Assembly (NCBI RefSeq): GCF_017868775.1
Contig: NZ_CP053381.1
Span: 1,426,001 to 1,490,000 of the forward strand
Reading direction: 5' to 3'
DNA from: Billgrantia sulfidoxydans
GTDB lineage: Bacteria; Pseudomonadota; Gammaproteobacteria; Pseudomonadales; Halomonadaceae
DNA length: 64,000 bases
This document shows positions 51,958-59,123 of the stretch, piece by piece. The position numbers and the translations under genes were made by a program. How positions within the stretch are numbered: the stretch's first letter is position 1; the number at the start of each line of letters is the position of its first letter. The notes beneath the pieces were generated by a model that made no database searches, was not told where the DNA came from, and worked only from the letters and a program-made list of their open reading frames with translations.

Positions 51958-52049
51958 GCCTGGCGAGCCCCTCGGCCCGGCACGACAGTAAACGGGGCAG
52001 CTGGTAGAGTTTGATCGATCTCTTTCGACGACTTGGCATGGGAAATGGT

Positions 52050-52610
52050 ATGGACGCACTCACCCTGTTGCATCAGCGCAGTTCGATGGGCAAGTTGATG
52101 GGCCCGGCACCGAGCCCCGAGCAGATGGAGGCGATCTATCGCGCCGCGCTGCGCGCACCGGACCACAAGGAGCTGCGACCCTGGCGCTTCATCGAGTTCA
52201 CCGGCGAAGGGCTCGAGCGGTTGGGCGAACTCTTCGCCGAAGCCGAGTACCGCGAGGACCCGAGCATCGAGGATGCTGCCCTGGACGCCGCCCGCAAGAA
52301 GCCGCTGCGCGCGCCGATGATCATCGCCGTGATCGCCAAAGTCACCCCCGACGTGGAGAAGGTGCCGAAGATCGAACAGGTGATCTCCGCCGGCTGCGCC
52401 GGCCACGCCATACTGCTCGCTGCACACGCCCTCGGGCTCGGCGCCATGTGGCGCAGCGGCAAGTACGCCTTCGATCCCACGGTGCGCAAGGGGCTCGGCC
52501 TGGAGGAGGAGGATGAACTGATCGCCTTCCTCTACCTCGGCCAGCTCGGCGGGCGCCACAAGCCTATCGCCGAGCACCGTATCAGCGACTTCGTCGAGCG
52601 CTGGACCTGA
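52050..52610 (+). CDS. Nitroreductase family protein, YdjA-like
   Basis: A 186-residue small FMN-dependent nitroreductase-fold protein. MDALTLLHQRSS at the start, RAPDHKELRPWRF, and the SAGCAGHAILLAA helix match the YdjA group, among the shortest of the family. The start at 52050 was chosen by comparison with E. coli YdjA; in-frame starts lie up to 13 codons earlier. The physiological substrate is unknown. The next gene starts 4 bp downstream. Confidence 0.88.
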   Translation: MDALTLLHQRSSMGKLMGPAPSPEQMEAIYRAALRAPDHKELRPWRFIEFTGEGLERLGELFAEAEYREDPSIEDAALDAARKKPLRAPMIIAVIAKVTPDVEKVPKIEQVISAGCAGHAILLAAHALGLGAMWRSGKYAFDPTVRKGLGLEEEDELIAFLYLGQLGGRHKPIAEHRISDFVERWT

Positions 52611-52614
52611 CGCC

Positions 52615-53118
52615 ATGCGTGAAGTCGGCGTTCCCCATCCGCGCCTGCCGCTGCCCGCCCCCGGGGAGCGAGACGACCCGCAGGCCTTCCTCGCCTGGCT
52701 CGGTGAGGCCATTCCCATGGTCGAACACCTCGGCATCCGCGAGATGCGCCAAGAAGGGGAGCGCCTGGTGTGGGAGCTCGCGCTCGTGCCCAACCTCAAC
52801 GACAAGGGCACCGGCTTCGGCGGGGCGCTCACCGCCCAGACCACCCTTCTTGGCTGGTGCTGGACCACGCTATGGCTGCGTGAGCGCGGCCATGCTCGCG
52901 ACGTCGTGGTGGCCGAGGCCCGCCAGCGTTTCCTGGCCCCCGTTACCGGCGACTACCGCCTGGTCTGCGAGCCCGAGGGCGAGCAGGGCCCCGGAACGCT
53001 GGCCGAACGCTTGGCGAGCCGGGGTCGCGGTCGGATCGCCTTGGTGCAGCAGCTCTGGTGCGGCGATACCCTGTGCCTCGAAGCCCACGGCGACTACGCC
53101 GTGCTGCCCATCGCATGA
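52615..53118 (+). CDS. Thioesterase, YiiD C-terminal domain type
   Basis: A 167-residue hotdog-fold protein of the YiiD_C (Thioesterase_4) family. The diagnostic NLNDKGTGFGGALTAQTTL motif lies at about residues 60-78. In E. coli the equivalent domain is fused to a GNAT domain; here it stands alone. It is probably an acyl-CoA or acyl-ACP thioesterase or a FabY-like condensation helper. It starts 4 bp after the YdjA-like gene, so the two form an operon. Confidence 0.8.
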   Translation: MREVGVPHPRLPLPAPGERDDPQAFLAWLGEAIPMVEHLGIREMRQEGERLVWELALVPNLNDKGTGFGGALTAQTTLLGWCWTTLWLRERGHARDVVVAEARQRFLAPVTGDYRLVCEPEGEQGPGTLAERLASRGRGRIALVQQLWCGDTLCLEAHGDYAVLPIA

Positions 53119-53141
53119 CCCAGCGAAAGCCGAAAACCGGC

Positions 53142-53170
53142 TTGCAAACGCGGACTTAAGCCGTTAGACT
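53142..53170 (+). promoter_or_regulatory. Promoter of tRNA-Ser
   Basis: TTGCAA (53142-53147), a 17-bp spacer and TAGACT (53165-53170) are followed by a GC-rich TTGCGCCG discriminator, 52 bases before the tRNA. Confidence 0.5.
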
Positions 53171-53222
53171 TTGCGCCGTTCTGACGCACAAGGGCACTGC
53201 CCGGGCGATGGAACCACAATGT

Positions 53223-53310
53223 GGAGAGGTGTCCGAGTGGTCGAAGGAGCACGCCTGGAAAGTGTGTAAGTCGAAAGGCTTCGAGGGTTCGAATCCCTCC
53301 CTCTCCGCCA
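53223..53310 (+). tRNA. tRNA-Ser (GGA)
   Basis: An 88-base class II tRNA with acceptor GGAGAGG/CCTCTCC, discriminator G and encoded CCA. The anticodon is GGA in CTGGAAA, and the long variable arm follows (GTGTAAGTCGAAAGGCTTC region). It marks the boundary between core genes and the catabolic module on its right, and tRNA-Ser genes are common integration sites. Confidence 0.95.
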
Positions 53311-53320
53311 CAGAACATGA

Positions 53321-53348
53321 AAAAGCCGCTGATCTCAGCGGTTTTTTT
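53321..53348 (+). terminator. Intrinsic terminator of tRNA-Ser
   Basis: CCGCTGA and TCAGCGG form a 7-bp stem with a 2-base loop, preceded by AAAA and followed by seven T residues. After it, 53,349-53,486 is relatively AT-rich and holds no gene. Confidence 0.92.
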
Positions 53349-53486
53349 CTTTAATAGCTTCTTTTACCCCATCCTCCCTGCTTTTCTCTCGGCTTTCTTG
53401 GACCATATCCAAGCTAGGCCAGGCAAACCCTAGGGGCTTTGACCTTGGTAAGAAATTTCTCGCATTTGTCTGTGAGATGATTAGCT

Positions 53487-54056
53487 CTAGCCTTGTCTAT
53501 TCGCCCCTGGTACCCAGAGCACATCTTGGGCGCCATTGGCATTGGCTCTGCGCGCCGCGACGAATAATAGGTCGGAGAGGCGATTCATGTAGCGCAAAGC
53601 CTCAAGATGGGTTGGGGCTAGTTCCACCAGTTGACTAATAAGTCTCTCTGCTCTTCGGGCGATGGTGCGGGCCATATGCAAGTGAGAGGATAGCAGGGTC
53701 CCGCCAGGGAGAATAAACGAGCGCAAGCTCTTTAGGTCTGAATTGAGCTCATCAATGCGCTTTTCGAGAAATTCGACCTGTGACGAGGTGACACGCAAGG
53801 GCGGATAGGGTGGGGCATCTTGCTCGGGCGTACACAGATCGGCGCCGACATCAAACAAATCGTTCTGGATCCTGGTCAGCAGGTGTGTCATGCCCCCTTC
53901 GGCGTGACACTGCGTCAAGCCGATGGCGGCGTTGGTTTCGTCCACCGTACCGTAAGCCGCCACCCGCAGGTCATGCTTGGCGACCCGGCTGCCATCGCCG
54001 AGGCCAGTTTCTCCCTTATCGCCGGTGCGGGTATAAATCTTGGTAAGCTTTACCAT
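53487..54056 (-). CDS. Cob(I)alamin adenosyltransferase, PduO/MMAB type (copy 2)
   Basis: A 189-residue adenosyltransferase with motifs TRTGDKGETGL, FILPGG and RRAER. It is collinear with copy 1 at 6.3 kb but less GC-rich in codon use. It is the last gene of the six-gene leftward mutase operon, 22 bp after the MeaB-type gene, and its start has AGGAGGAA upstream. In methylmalonyl-CoA mutase systems the adenosyltransferase loads coenzyme B12 directly onto the mutase, gated by the GTPase chaperone, so this copy is probably dedicated to the mutase encoded in the operon. Confidence 0.93.
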   Translation of the reverse strand: MVKLTKIYTRTGDKGETGLGDGSRVAKHDLRVAAYGTVDETNAAIGLTQCHAEGGMTHLLTRIQNDLFDVGADLCTPEQDAPPYPPLRVTSSQVEFLEKRIDELNSDLKSLRSFILPGGTLLSSHLHMARTIARRAERLISQLVELAPTHLEALRYMNRLSDLLFVAARRANANGAQDVLWVPGANRQG

Positions 54057-54078
54057 CCCGGTTCCTCCTGCGAGGGCT

Positions 54079-54990
54079 TTATCTCTGGGTATCCCGGACG
54101 AGAGATTGAAGGATGTCATCATAGGCCTCGGCCAGGCTCTTGGCGTCGAGCAACTGGGGCTGATGCTCCAGCAATTCGGAGACGCGACGTACGATCAGCG
54201 ATTGAACGTGATAGTGGCGCCGACGCCGTATCGTTTCGCTGGCGCTGCTGTGCCCTGCCTGCCAGGCGAGGTGTTCACTAATGGCAGAGTCCAGCTTGGC
54301 CAGCCCCTCTTCGTGCTGCTGGCTGACCTCGATCACCGGGGGGCGCCACGCTGCCTGAGAGCGCTGAACGATGCCGCGGATTTCCGAGGCACTCTTCTTG
54401 GCGCCGGGGAGGTCAGCCTTGTTGATCACGTAGATATCGGCCAGTTCAAGCACCCCTGATTTCATCGCCTGGATGGCATCGCCGGCGTTGGGCTGCAGGA
54501 CCATCACCAAGGTGTCCACCGAGTGGCGAATGGCGTGCTCGGCCTGGCCCACGCCTACCGTCTCCAGCAGCACTTCACGAAATCCGTAACTCTCTACGGT
54601 TTCCAGTAGATCCAGCACGTTGTCTGCCAGGCCGTCGTTGGAACTGCGGCTAGCCAGCGAGCGTATGTAGAGTTCGGGTTCGTTGGCGATGGCATCCATG
54701 CGGATGCGGTCGCCGAGAATCGAGCCGCCGGTCAGTGGGCTGGTGGGGTCGATGCCGAGGATGGCGACGCCGCCTTGGTCGCGGCAGGCGGCCAGCCGAA
54801 GCTTGGCGAGCCGACTGATCAGGGTGCTCTTGCCGGCGCCTGGTGCGCCGGTAAAACCGATACGTGCCGTCTGCATGGAAGGCTCGGGGCGCTGGTCACT
54901 GTGCGCCAGGCTTTCCGCCACCGACGCCTGGGCCAGGCGGGTCAGCTCGCGGCCGAGTGCGCGGCGCGAACGAGGGGCAAGACCACTCAT
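54079..54990 (-). CDS. MeaB/ArgK-type GTPase, mutase chaperone
   Basis: A 303-residue G3E-family GTPase that protects and reloads B12-dependent acyl-CoA mutases. G1 is GAPGAGKST (about 42-50), the switch/G3 region reads ETVGVGQAEHAI, and G4 is NKAD. ILGIDPTSPLTGG is the metal/nucleotide loop typical of MeaB. At 303 residues it is a little shorter than most MeaB proteins, chiefly at the N-terminus. The start at 54990 lies one base from the CoA-transferase stop. The symbol argK is historical; no arginine transport role is implied. Confidence 0.92.
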   Translation of the reverse strand: MSGLAPRSRRALGRELTRLAQASVAESLAHSDQRPEPSMQTARIGFTGAPGAGKSTLISRLAKLRLAACRDQGGVAILGIDPTSPLTGGSILGDRIRMDAIANEPELYIRSLASRSSNDGLADNVLDLLETVESYGFREVLLETVGVGQAEHAIRHSVDTLVMVLQPNAGDAIQAMKSGVLELADIYVINKADLPGAKKSASEIRGIVQRSQAAWRPPVIEVSQQHEEGLAKLDSAISEHLAWQAGHSSASETIRRRRHYHVQSLIVRRVSELLEHQPQLLDAKSLAEAYDDILQSLVRDTQR

Positions 54991-54991
54991 G

Positions 54992-56170
54992 TCAGCCTCC
55001 GCTAGCGTTGTGCGAAACGTGACTCTGCCCATCCAGTTCTTCGAACTCCCCGGCATCTTCGTCGAGTAGCGGCGGGGGGCCGTAGTGAGTCGGCTGGCCC
55101 TGGAGCTTGATGGGGTTTCCCACCATACGGATCTCGCCATGTGGCGTGGGCACCGAGACGACCATCTGCCGTGAGCGCGTCAACTCAGATTCCAGGGCAT
55201 CCTCCAGGCTCTGGACCCCGGCCACGACCACGCCGAGAGGGGCGAGTCGTTCGACCCAGCTGTCGGTGGAGCCCGTGGCCAGCACTGCCTGGACATCGGC
55301 GATCACCGCCTCGCGATTCGCGGTGCGTGCGGCCATCGTGGCGTAGCGCGTATCGGTGATCCAGGCTTCGCAACCGATTTCACGGCAGAAGTCCGCCCAG
55401 AAACCGTCATGCGTGATGAACAGTGCCAAGTGACCATCCAGGGTAGGAAAGATCTGGGCCGGAACGATATAGGGGTGGCCGCCGCCGGGGTAGCGCTGTG
55501 CCTTTTGCCCGGCGTTGAGGTAGCCGCCTGCCAGGTAGTTGAGCTGCGATAGCATGGTGTCGTAGAGGGAAACGTCCACCTGGCCGCCCTTGCCCTCGAC
55601 CAGCTTGGCGGTGAGCCCCAATGCGCCCATGATCCCGGCGGAGTTGTCGACCACGGAGTAGCCGGTCTTTACTGGCGGGCCATTCGGGTCACCGGTCATG
55701 GCCATGACGCCGGCCAGAGCCTGAATGACGTAGTCATAGGCGGGCTTCTCGGCGAAAGGGCCCTCGAGGCCGAAGCCTGTCAGTGCCAAGCAGACGATCT
55801 TGTCGTTGTGCTTGCGCAGGGCCTCATAGGTCAGCCCCAGCTTGCGGACGGCCGCGGGCCGCACATTGGTGAGCAGGGCGTGTGAATTGGCTGCCAGCTC
55901 GCCCAGGCGCTGCTGTCCCGCCTCGCTGGTCAGATCCAGGCTGATGCTGCGCTTGTTGCGGTTGAGACTGGCGAAGTAGGCATTGTGGGGTCCGATGAAG
56001 TGAGGGCCGATCTGGCGACCAATGTCGCCCTTGCCGGGGGCCTCGATCTTGATCACCTCGGCGCCCAGGTCGGCAAGCAACATGCCGCAGTAGGGGCCCG
56101 CCAGCATGTGGCTCACCTCGAGGATACGGATGCCGCTGAGCGGGCCTGGGGGGGCGGTGGTATGGCTCAT
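54992..56170 (-). CDS. Type III CoA-transferase (CaiB/BaiF family)
   Basis: A 392-residue family III CoA-transferase. LEVSHMLAGPYCGMLLADLGAEVIKIE at the N-terminus (shown in part: GPYCGMLLADLGAEVIKIE) and the catalytic Asp146 in PAYDYVIQALAG are typical. The family moves CoA between carboxylic acids through an Asp-acyl-CoA intermediate. It lies between the mutase small subunit, whose stop it overlaps by four bases, and the MeaB-type gene. In this context it probably activates the pathway substrate with a CoA donor such as succinyl-CoA; neither donor nor acceptor can be read from the sequence. Confidence 0.9.
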   Translation of the reverse strand: MSHTTAPPGPLSGIRILEVSHMLAGPYCGMLLADLGAEVIKIEAPGKGDIGRQIGPHFIGPHNAYFASLNRNKRSISLDLTSEAGQQRLGELAANSHALLTNVRPAAVRKLGLTYEALRKHNDKIVCLALTGFGLEGPFAEKPAYDYVIQALAGVMAMTGDPNGPPVKTGYSVVDNSAGIMGALGLTAKLVEGKGGQVDVSLYDTMLSQLNYLAGGYLNAGQKAQRYPGGGHPYIVPAQIFPTLDGHLALFITHDGFWADFCREIGCEAWITDTRYATMAARTANREAVIADVQAVLATGSTDSWVERLAPLGVVVAGVQSLEDALESELTRSRQMVVSVPTPHGEIRMVGNPIKLQGQPTHYGPPPLLDEDAGEFEELDGQSHVSHNASGG

Positions 56171-56562
56171 GATAGCTCCCTCTCGATGGCGCGGATGACG
56201 TCTTCCAACGGCATCTCGGCGGTGAACACGCCGCAGACTCCGGCTTCAAGCAGCGCTTCACGGTCCTTCTCGGGAATGGTGCCGCCCACGAAGATCTTGA
56301 TATCGCTGGCGTCGTACTCTTCGAGGCAGCGCATGGTGTCGCTGACCAGCGCCATGTGGCTGCCGGACAGCATGCTGAGCCCCACCACGTCGACATCCTC
56401 ATCCACCGCCACCTTGGCGATATATTCCGAGCTCTTGCGCAGCCCGGTGTAGATGACGTCGGCACCGGCGTCGCGAAGCGCCAGGGCGATCACCTTGGCG
56501 CCCACGTCATGGCCGTCCAGGCCGGGTTTGGCGATCAGGATTCTCTTTCCTTTCAAGCTCAT
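56167..56562 (-). CDS. Acyl-CoA mutase small subunit, B12-binding
   Basis: A 131-residue cobalamin-binding subunit. The base-off/His-on signature is complete: DGHDVG (DxHxxG, about 16-21) with the cobalt-ligating His, SMLSGSHM (SxL), and VGGTIP (GG). The length equals that of other stand-alone small subunits of split mutases. The start at 56562 has GGAG upstream; an open frame upstream overlaps the large-subunit gene and adds unrelated sequence. It sits 34 bp after the large-subunit gene. Confidence 0.94.
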   Translation of the reverse strand: MSLKGKRILIAKPGLDGHDVGAKVIALALRDAGADVIYTGLRKSSEYIAKVAVDEDVDVVGLSMLSGSHMALVSDTMRCLEEYDASDIKIFVGGTIPEKDREALLEAGVCGVFTAEMPLEDVIRAIERELS

Positions 56563-56596
56563 GGGGTGTCTCCACTGGGGATGGGTGAGGGCCGGC

Positions 56597-58207
56597 TCAC
56601 AGTCGAATGGGTTCCTGAAACTCGCCCCACTGCGATTTGAGCGTGGCGACCATCTCGCCCACCGTGGCATAGGCGTGGCAGCAATCGATCAGGTAGGGCA
56701 TGAGATTTTCGTCATCCTTTGCTGCGGCCCGCTCCAGTGCCTTCAGCGTCTGCTCCACCTTGGCCGAGTCGCGCTCGTCCAGGACGCGCCGATACTTCTC
56801 CTGCACTCGCTGCGCGGCCTGCGGGTCGACCTTGAACACCTCCCCGAAGTCGTCGCTCTGATCGTCACGGCGGAAGTAGTTTTGTCCGACGATGACGGTC
56901 TCTCCCTTGTCGACCTTCTGCTTGCGCTCATGGGCACGCTCGGCGATGCGCGCCTGCAGGTAGCCATCCTCGATTGCCTTCTCCACGCCGCCGTATTCAT
57001 CGATTTCTTCGATGACCCGGCGCGTCTCCTCTTCCATCTTGTCGGTCAGCCATTCCACATAGTGGCTGCCGCCCAAGGGGTCCACGATCTTCGAGATGCC
57101 GCTCTCGTAGGCAATGATCTGCTGGGTGCGCAGGGCAATCTCGGCGCTGAATTCGGTAGGGATCTGGAAGGCCTCGTCGTAAGCGCAGGTGAAGACCGAC
57201 TGTGCGCCGCCCAGGGTGGCTGCCAGCGTCTCGATGCCCACGCGCACGATGTTGTTGTAAGGCTGGGCGGCGGTCAGCGAGGAGCCACCGCAGACCACCC
57301 CGAAGCGGAAGCGTTGTGCCTTGGGGTCGGTGATGCCGAAGCGCTCCTCCAGCAGGGCTGCCCAAAGGCGCCGTGCCGCGCGGAACTTGCAGACTTCCTC
57401 GAAGAAATCCATGTGGACGTAGAAGAAGAAGCTCAGTCGGTTGGCGAACTTGGCGGCATCGCCACCACGGCGAATCAGCTCTTCCACGTAGGCCAGGCCA
57501 TTGGCCAGGGTATAGCCCAGCTCCTCTACCGCGGTGGCGCCCGCGTCGCGCACGTGGGCGCCGGCGATGCTGATCGGGTTGAAACGCGGGGTCTCGCGGT
57601 TGGAGAACAGGATCGTATCCGAGATCAGGCGCATGGAGGGGCGCACCGGGAAGATCCAGGTGCCGCGGGCCACGTACTCCTTGAGAATGTCGTTCTGGAT
57701 GGTGCCGGTGAGCTTTTCGCGTGGCACGCCCTGCTTGTCAGCCACCGCACAGTACATGGCATAGACGATGGCCGCGGTGCCGTTGATGGTGAAGGAGGTG
57801 GAGATACCGCCCAGGTCGATGCCATCGAAGAGAATTTCGGCTTCGGCGAGGTTGGATAACGAGACGCCTACCTTGCCGACTTCAGAGCGCGCCATGGGAT
57901 CGTTGGGATCAAAGCCGCACTGGGTGGGGAGATCAAGGGCCACCGAAAGACCCGTCTGGCCGCTTTCCAGCAGGAAGCGATAGCGCTCGTTGGTGTCCTC
58001 TGCGGTGCCGAAGCCTGAGTACTGGCGGAACGTCCATAGTCGCCCGCGGTAGCCGTTGGGAAAGATGCCGCGTGTATAGGGTGGCTCGCCGGGGTTGCCC
58101 GGGTCGGGGTGGCGAAGCATGTCGGCGGTGATTCGCTCGGGAATCTCGATACCGGAGGCGGTATGCGGCGCAGGAATGGGGGGTGTGCGGTTTCCGGAAT
58201 CGCTCAT
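56597..58207 (-). CDS. B12-dependent acyl-CoA mutase large subunit
   Basis: A 536-residue TIM-barrel subunit of the methylmalonyl-CoA mutase superfamily, without a fused B12 domain. By alignment from memory to P. shermanii methylmalonyl-CoA mutase, Tyr63 (their Y89), Gln171 (Q197), Arg181 (R207) and His218 (H244) are kept. Y75, T77, M78 and Y243 are replaced by Phe49, Asn51, Gly52 and Ala217. Keeping Tyr and Arg argues for a substrate with a free carboxylate and against 2-hydroxyisobutyryl-CoA mutase (Ile/Gln) or isobutyryl-CoA mutase (Phe/Gln). The start codon overlaps the crotonase stop (ATGA). Candidate reactions are succinyl/methylmalonyl-, methylsuccinyl/ethylmalonyl- or a larger homologous pair. 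Confidence 0.92.
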   Translation of the reverse strand: MSDSGNRTPPIPAPHTASGIEIPERITADMLRHPDPGNPGEPPYTRGIFPNGYRGRLWTFRQYSGFGTAEDTNERYRFLLESGQTGLSVALDLPTQCGFDPNDPMARSEVGKVGVSLSNLAEAEILFDGIDLGGISTSFTINGTAAIVYAMYCAVADKQGVPREKLTGTIQNDILKEYVARGTWIFPVRPSMRLISDTILFSNRETPRFNPISIAGAHVRDAGATAVEELGYTLANGLAYVEELIRRGGDAAKFANRLSFFFYVHMDFFEEVCKFRAARRLWAALLEERFGITDPKAQRFRFGVVCGGSSLTAAQPYNNIVRVGIETLAATLGGAQSVFTCAYDEAFQIPTEFSAEIALRTQQIIAYESGISKIVDPLGGSHYVEWLTDKMEEETRRVIEEIDEYGGVEKAIEDGYLQARIAERAHERKQKVDKGETVIVGQNYFRRDDQSDDFGEVFKVDPQAAQRVQEKYRRVLDERDSAKVEQTLKALERAAAKDDENLMPYLIDCCHAYATVGEMVATLKSQWGEFQEPIRL

Positions 58208-58980
58208 GGAGATTTCCTCGTATTCAGAATCTTGTCGGCGGCTTCCCAGTGATCGTCATGTGTCCAGGTGGCGACGAGATGGCGGGTCTCGATTTCGGCC
58301 AGTTCTGCTTTCGACAGACCGTCGGCATGGCTCAGCGCAAGGGCCTTGAAGCCCCGCAGAACCTGAGGTGCCTGGGCGAGCATGGGCTTGGTGAACTGCT
58401 CGACACACTGCTCGAGCGTCTGACCCTCTTCGGCCACTTGGTCGATCAAGCCGATGCGCTGTGCGGCATGGGCGTCGAGTAGCTCGGATCGGGTCAGCAG
58501 GCGCAATGCCAGCGGTGCCGGGAGACGGCTCAACAGGCGAGCGCCCCCGCCCCAGGCGGTCGTGATGTTGAGCTTGCCCTGAATGAAGCCAATGCGGCTG
58601 GTGGGCGGGGCGATGATGAAATCGCAAGCTACGGCGAGTTCTGCGCCACCGCCAATGGCATCGCCATTGAGGGCTGCGATGACGGGAACCGGAAACTGGC
58701 TCACCGCATCGAGCGCGCGCCTTGCCTCGTGGCTCATGGTGGTGGCTTGTTCTTCGCTGCGTACCTGAGCGAGATCCCGCAGATCGCCACCGGCGGCGAA
58801 GCTCTTGTCACCGGCACCGGTCAGCACGACCACTTTCCACTTGGGTTCGGCGGCGTGCTCAGTGAAGACATCGGCGAGTTCGTTGAGCACCGCCCGGGAC
58901 AAGGCGTTCCGCTTCTCGGGACGATGGATGGTCACCCTCAGCAGAGGGCCTTGCGCGTCGACAAGGAGGTGTTCGGCCAT
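58204..58980 (-). CDS. Crotonase-superfamily protein, possible alkylmalonyl-CoA decarboxylase
   Basis: A 258-residue crotonase-fold enzyme, first gene of the operon. The oxyanion-hole segments are FAAGGDL (61-67) and IGGGAEL (109-115). The first hydratase Glu is present (Glu114), but the second is Gln134 (FIQGKLN). The ACDF, FIQGK and AWGGGARL pattern resembles ethylmalonyl-CoA decarboxylase (ECHDC1) from memory. Together with a B12 mutase, a CoA-transferase and a MeaB protein it parallels the E. coli scpA-argK-scpB-scpC operon, in which ScpB is a crotonase-fold methylmalonyl-CoA decarboxylase. A hydratase or isomerase role is not excluded. Start at 58980 with GGAG upstream. Confidence 0.8.
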   Translation of the reverse strand: MAEHLLVDAQGPLLRVTIHRPEKRNALSRAVLNELADVFTEHAAEPKWKVVVLTGAGDKSFAAGGDLRDLAQVRSEEQATTMSHEARRALDAVSQFPVPVIAALNGDAIGGGAELAVACDFIIAPPTSRIGFIQGKLNITTAWGGGARLLSRLPAPLALRLLTRSELLDAHAAQRIGLIDQVAEEGQTLEQCVEQFTKPMLAQAPQVLRGFKALALSHADGLSKAELAEIETRHLVATWTHDDHWEAADKILNTRKSP

Positions 58981-59009
58981 GGAGGCACTCCGACGGAAGA
59001 TGTTGACGT

Positions 59010-59036
59010 TGTTTATTTCCGCATAATGAATAAACA
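59010..59036. promoter_or_regulatory. 8-bp inverted repeat in the operon/MFS intergenic region
   Basis: TGTTTATT (59010-59017) and its exact complement AATAAACA (59029-59036) are separated by 11 bases. It overlaps the -10 of the leftward mutase promoter and the left part of the conserved bipartite element. Confidence 0.55.
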
Positions 59037-59051
59037 TACTCATATGTGAAA
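59027..59051. promoter_or_regulatory. Bipartite element, copy 1 (probable IclR operator)
   Basis: TGAATA, six bases, then CTCATATGTGAAA. A second copy with identical spacing lies at 61,284-61,308, with 18 of 25 positions identical. The 13-mer part occupies the spacer of the predicted leftward promoter. Confidence 0.6.
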
Positions 59052-59062
59052 TTATCTGTCAA
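59033..59062 (-). promoter_or_regulatory. Predicted promoter of the mutase operon
   Basis: On the minus strand, TTGACA (59062-59057) and TATGTT (59038-59033) are separated by 18 bp. Transcription would start about 45 bases upstream of the crotonase start. The element CTCATATGTGAAA lies inside the spacer, a position where a bound repressor blocks polymerase. Confidence 0.55.
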
Positions 59063-59123
59063 GTTGAGTGCCCTTCTGCAATCCACTCCCCGGACTGGGC
59101 ACCGAGGTGAAAGGAGGCATGAC

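Noticed and set aside
53223-53310. Defined genomic island with attachment sites at tRNA-Ser
   Set aside because: No integrase gene and no repeated tRNA 3' end are visible in the window, so an att site is not annotated; the island idea remains an inference.
56597-58207. 2-hydroxyisobutyryl-CoA or isobutyryl-CoA mutase
   Set aside because: The split large/small subunits and associated MeaB first suggested it, but the diagnostic Ile/Gln or Phe/Gln pair is absent; Tyr63 and Arg181 are the dicarboxylate type.
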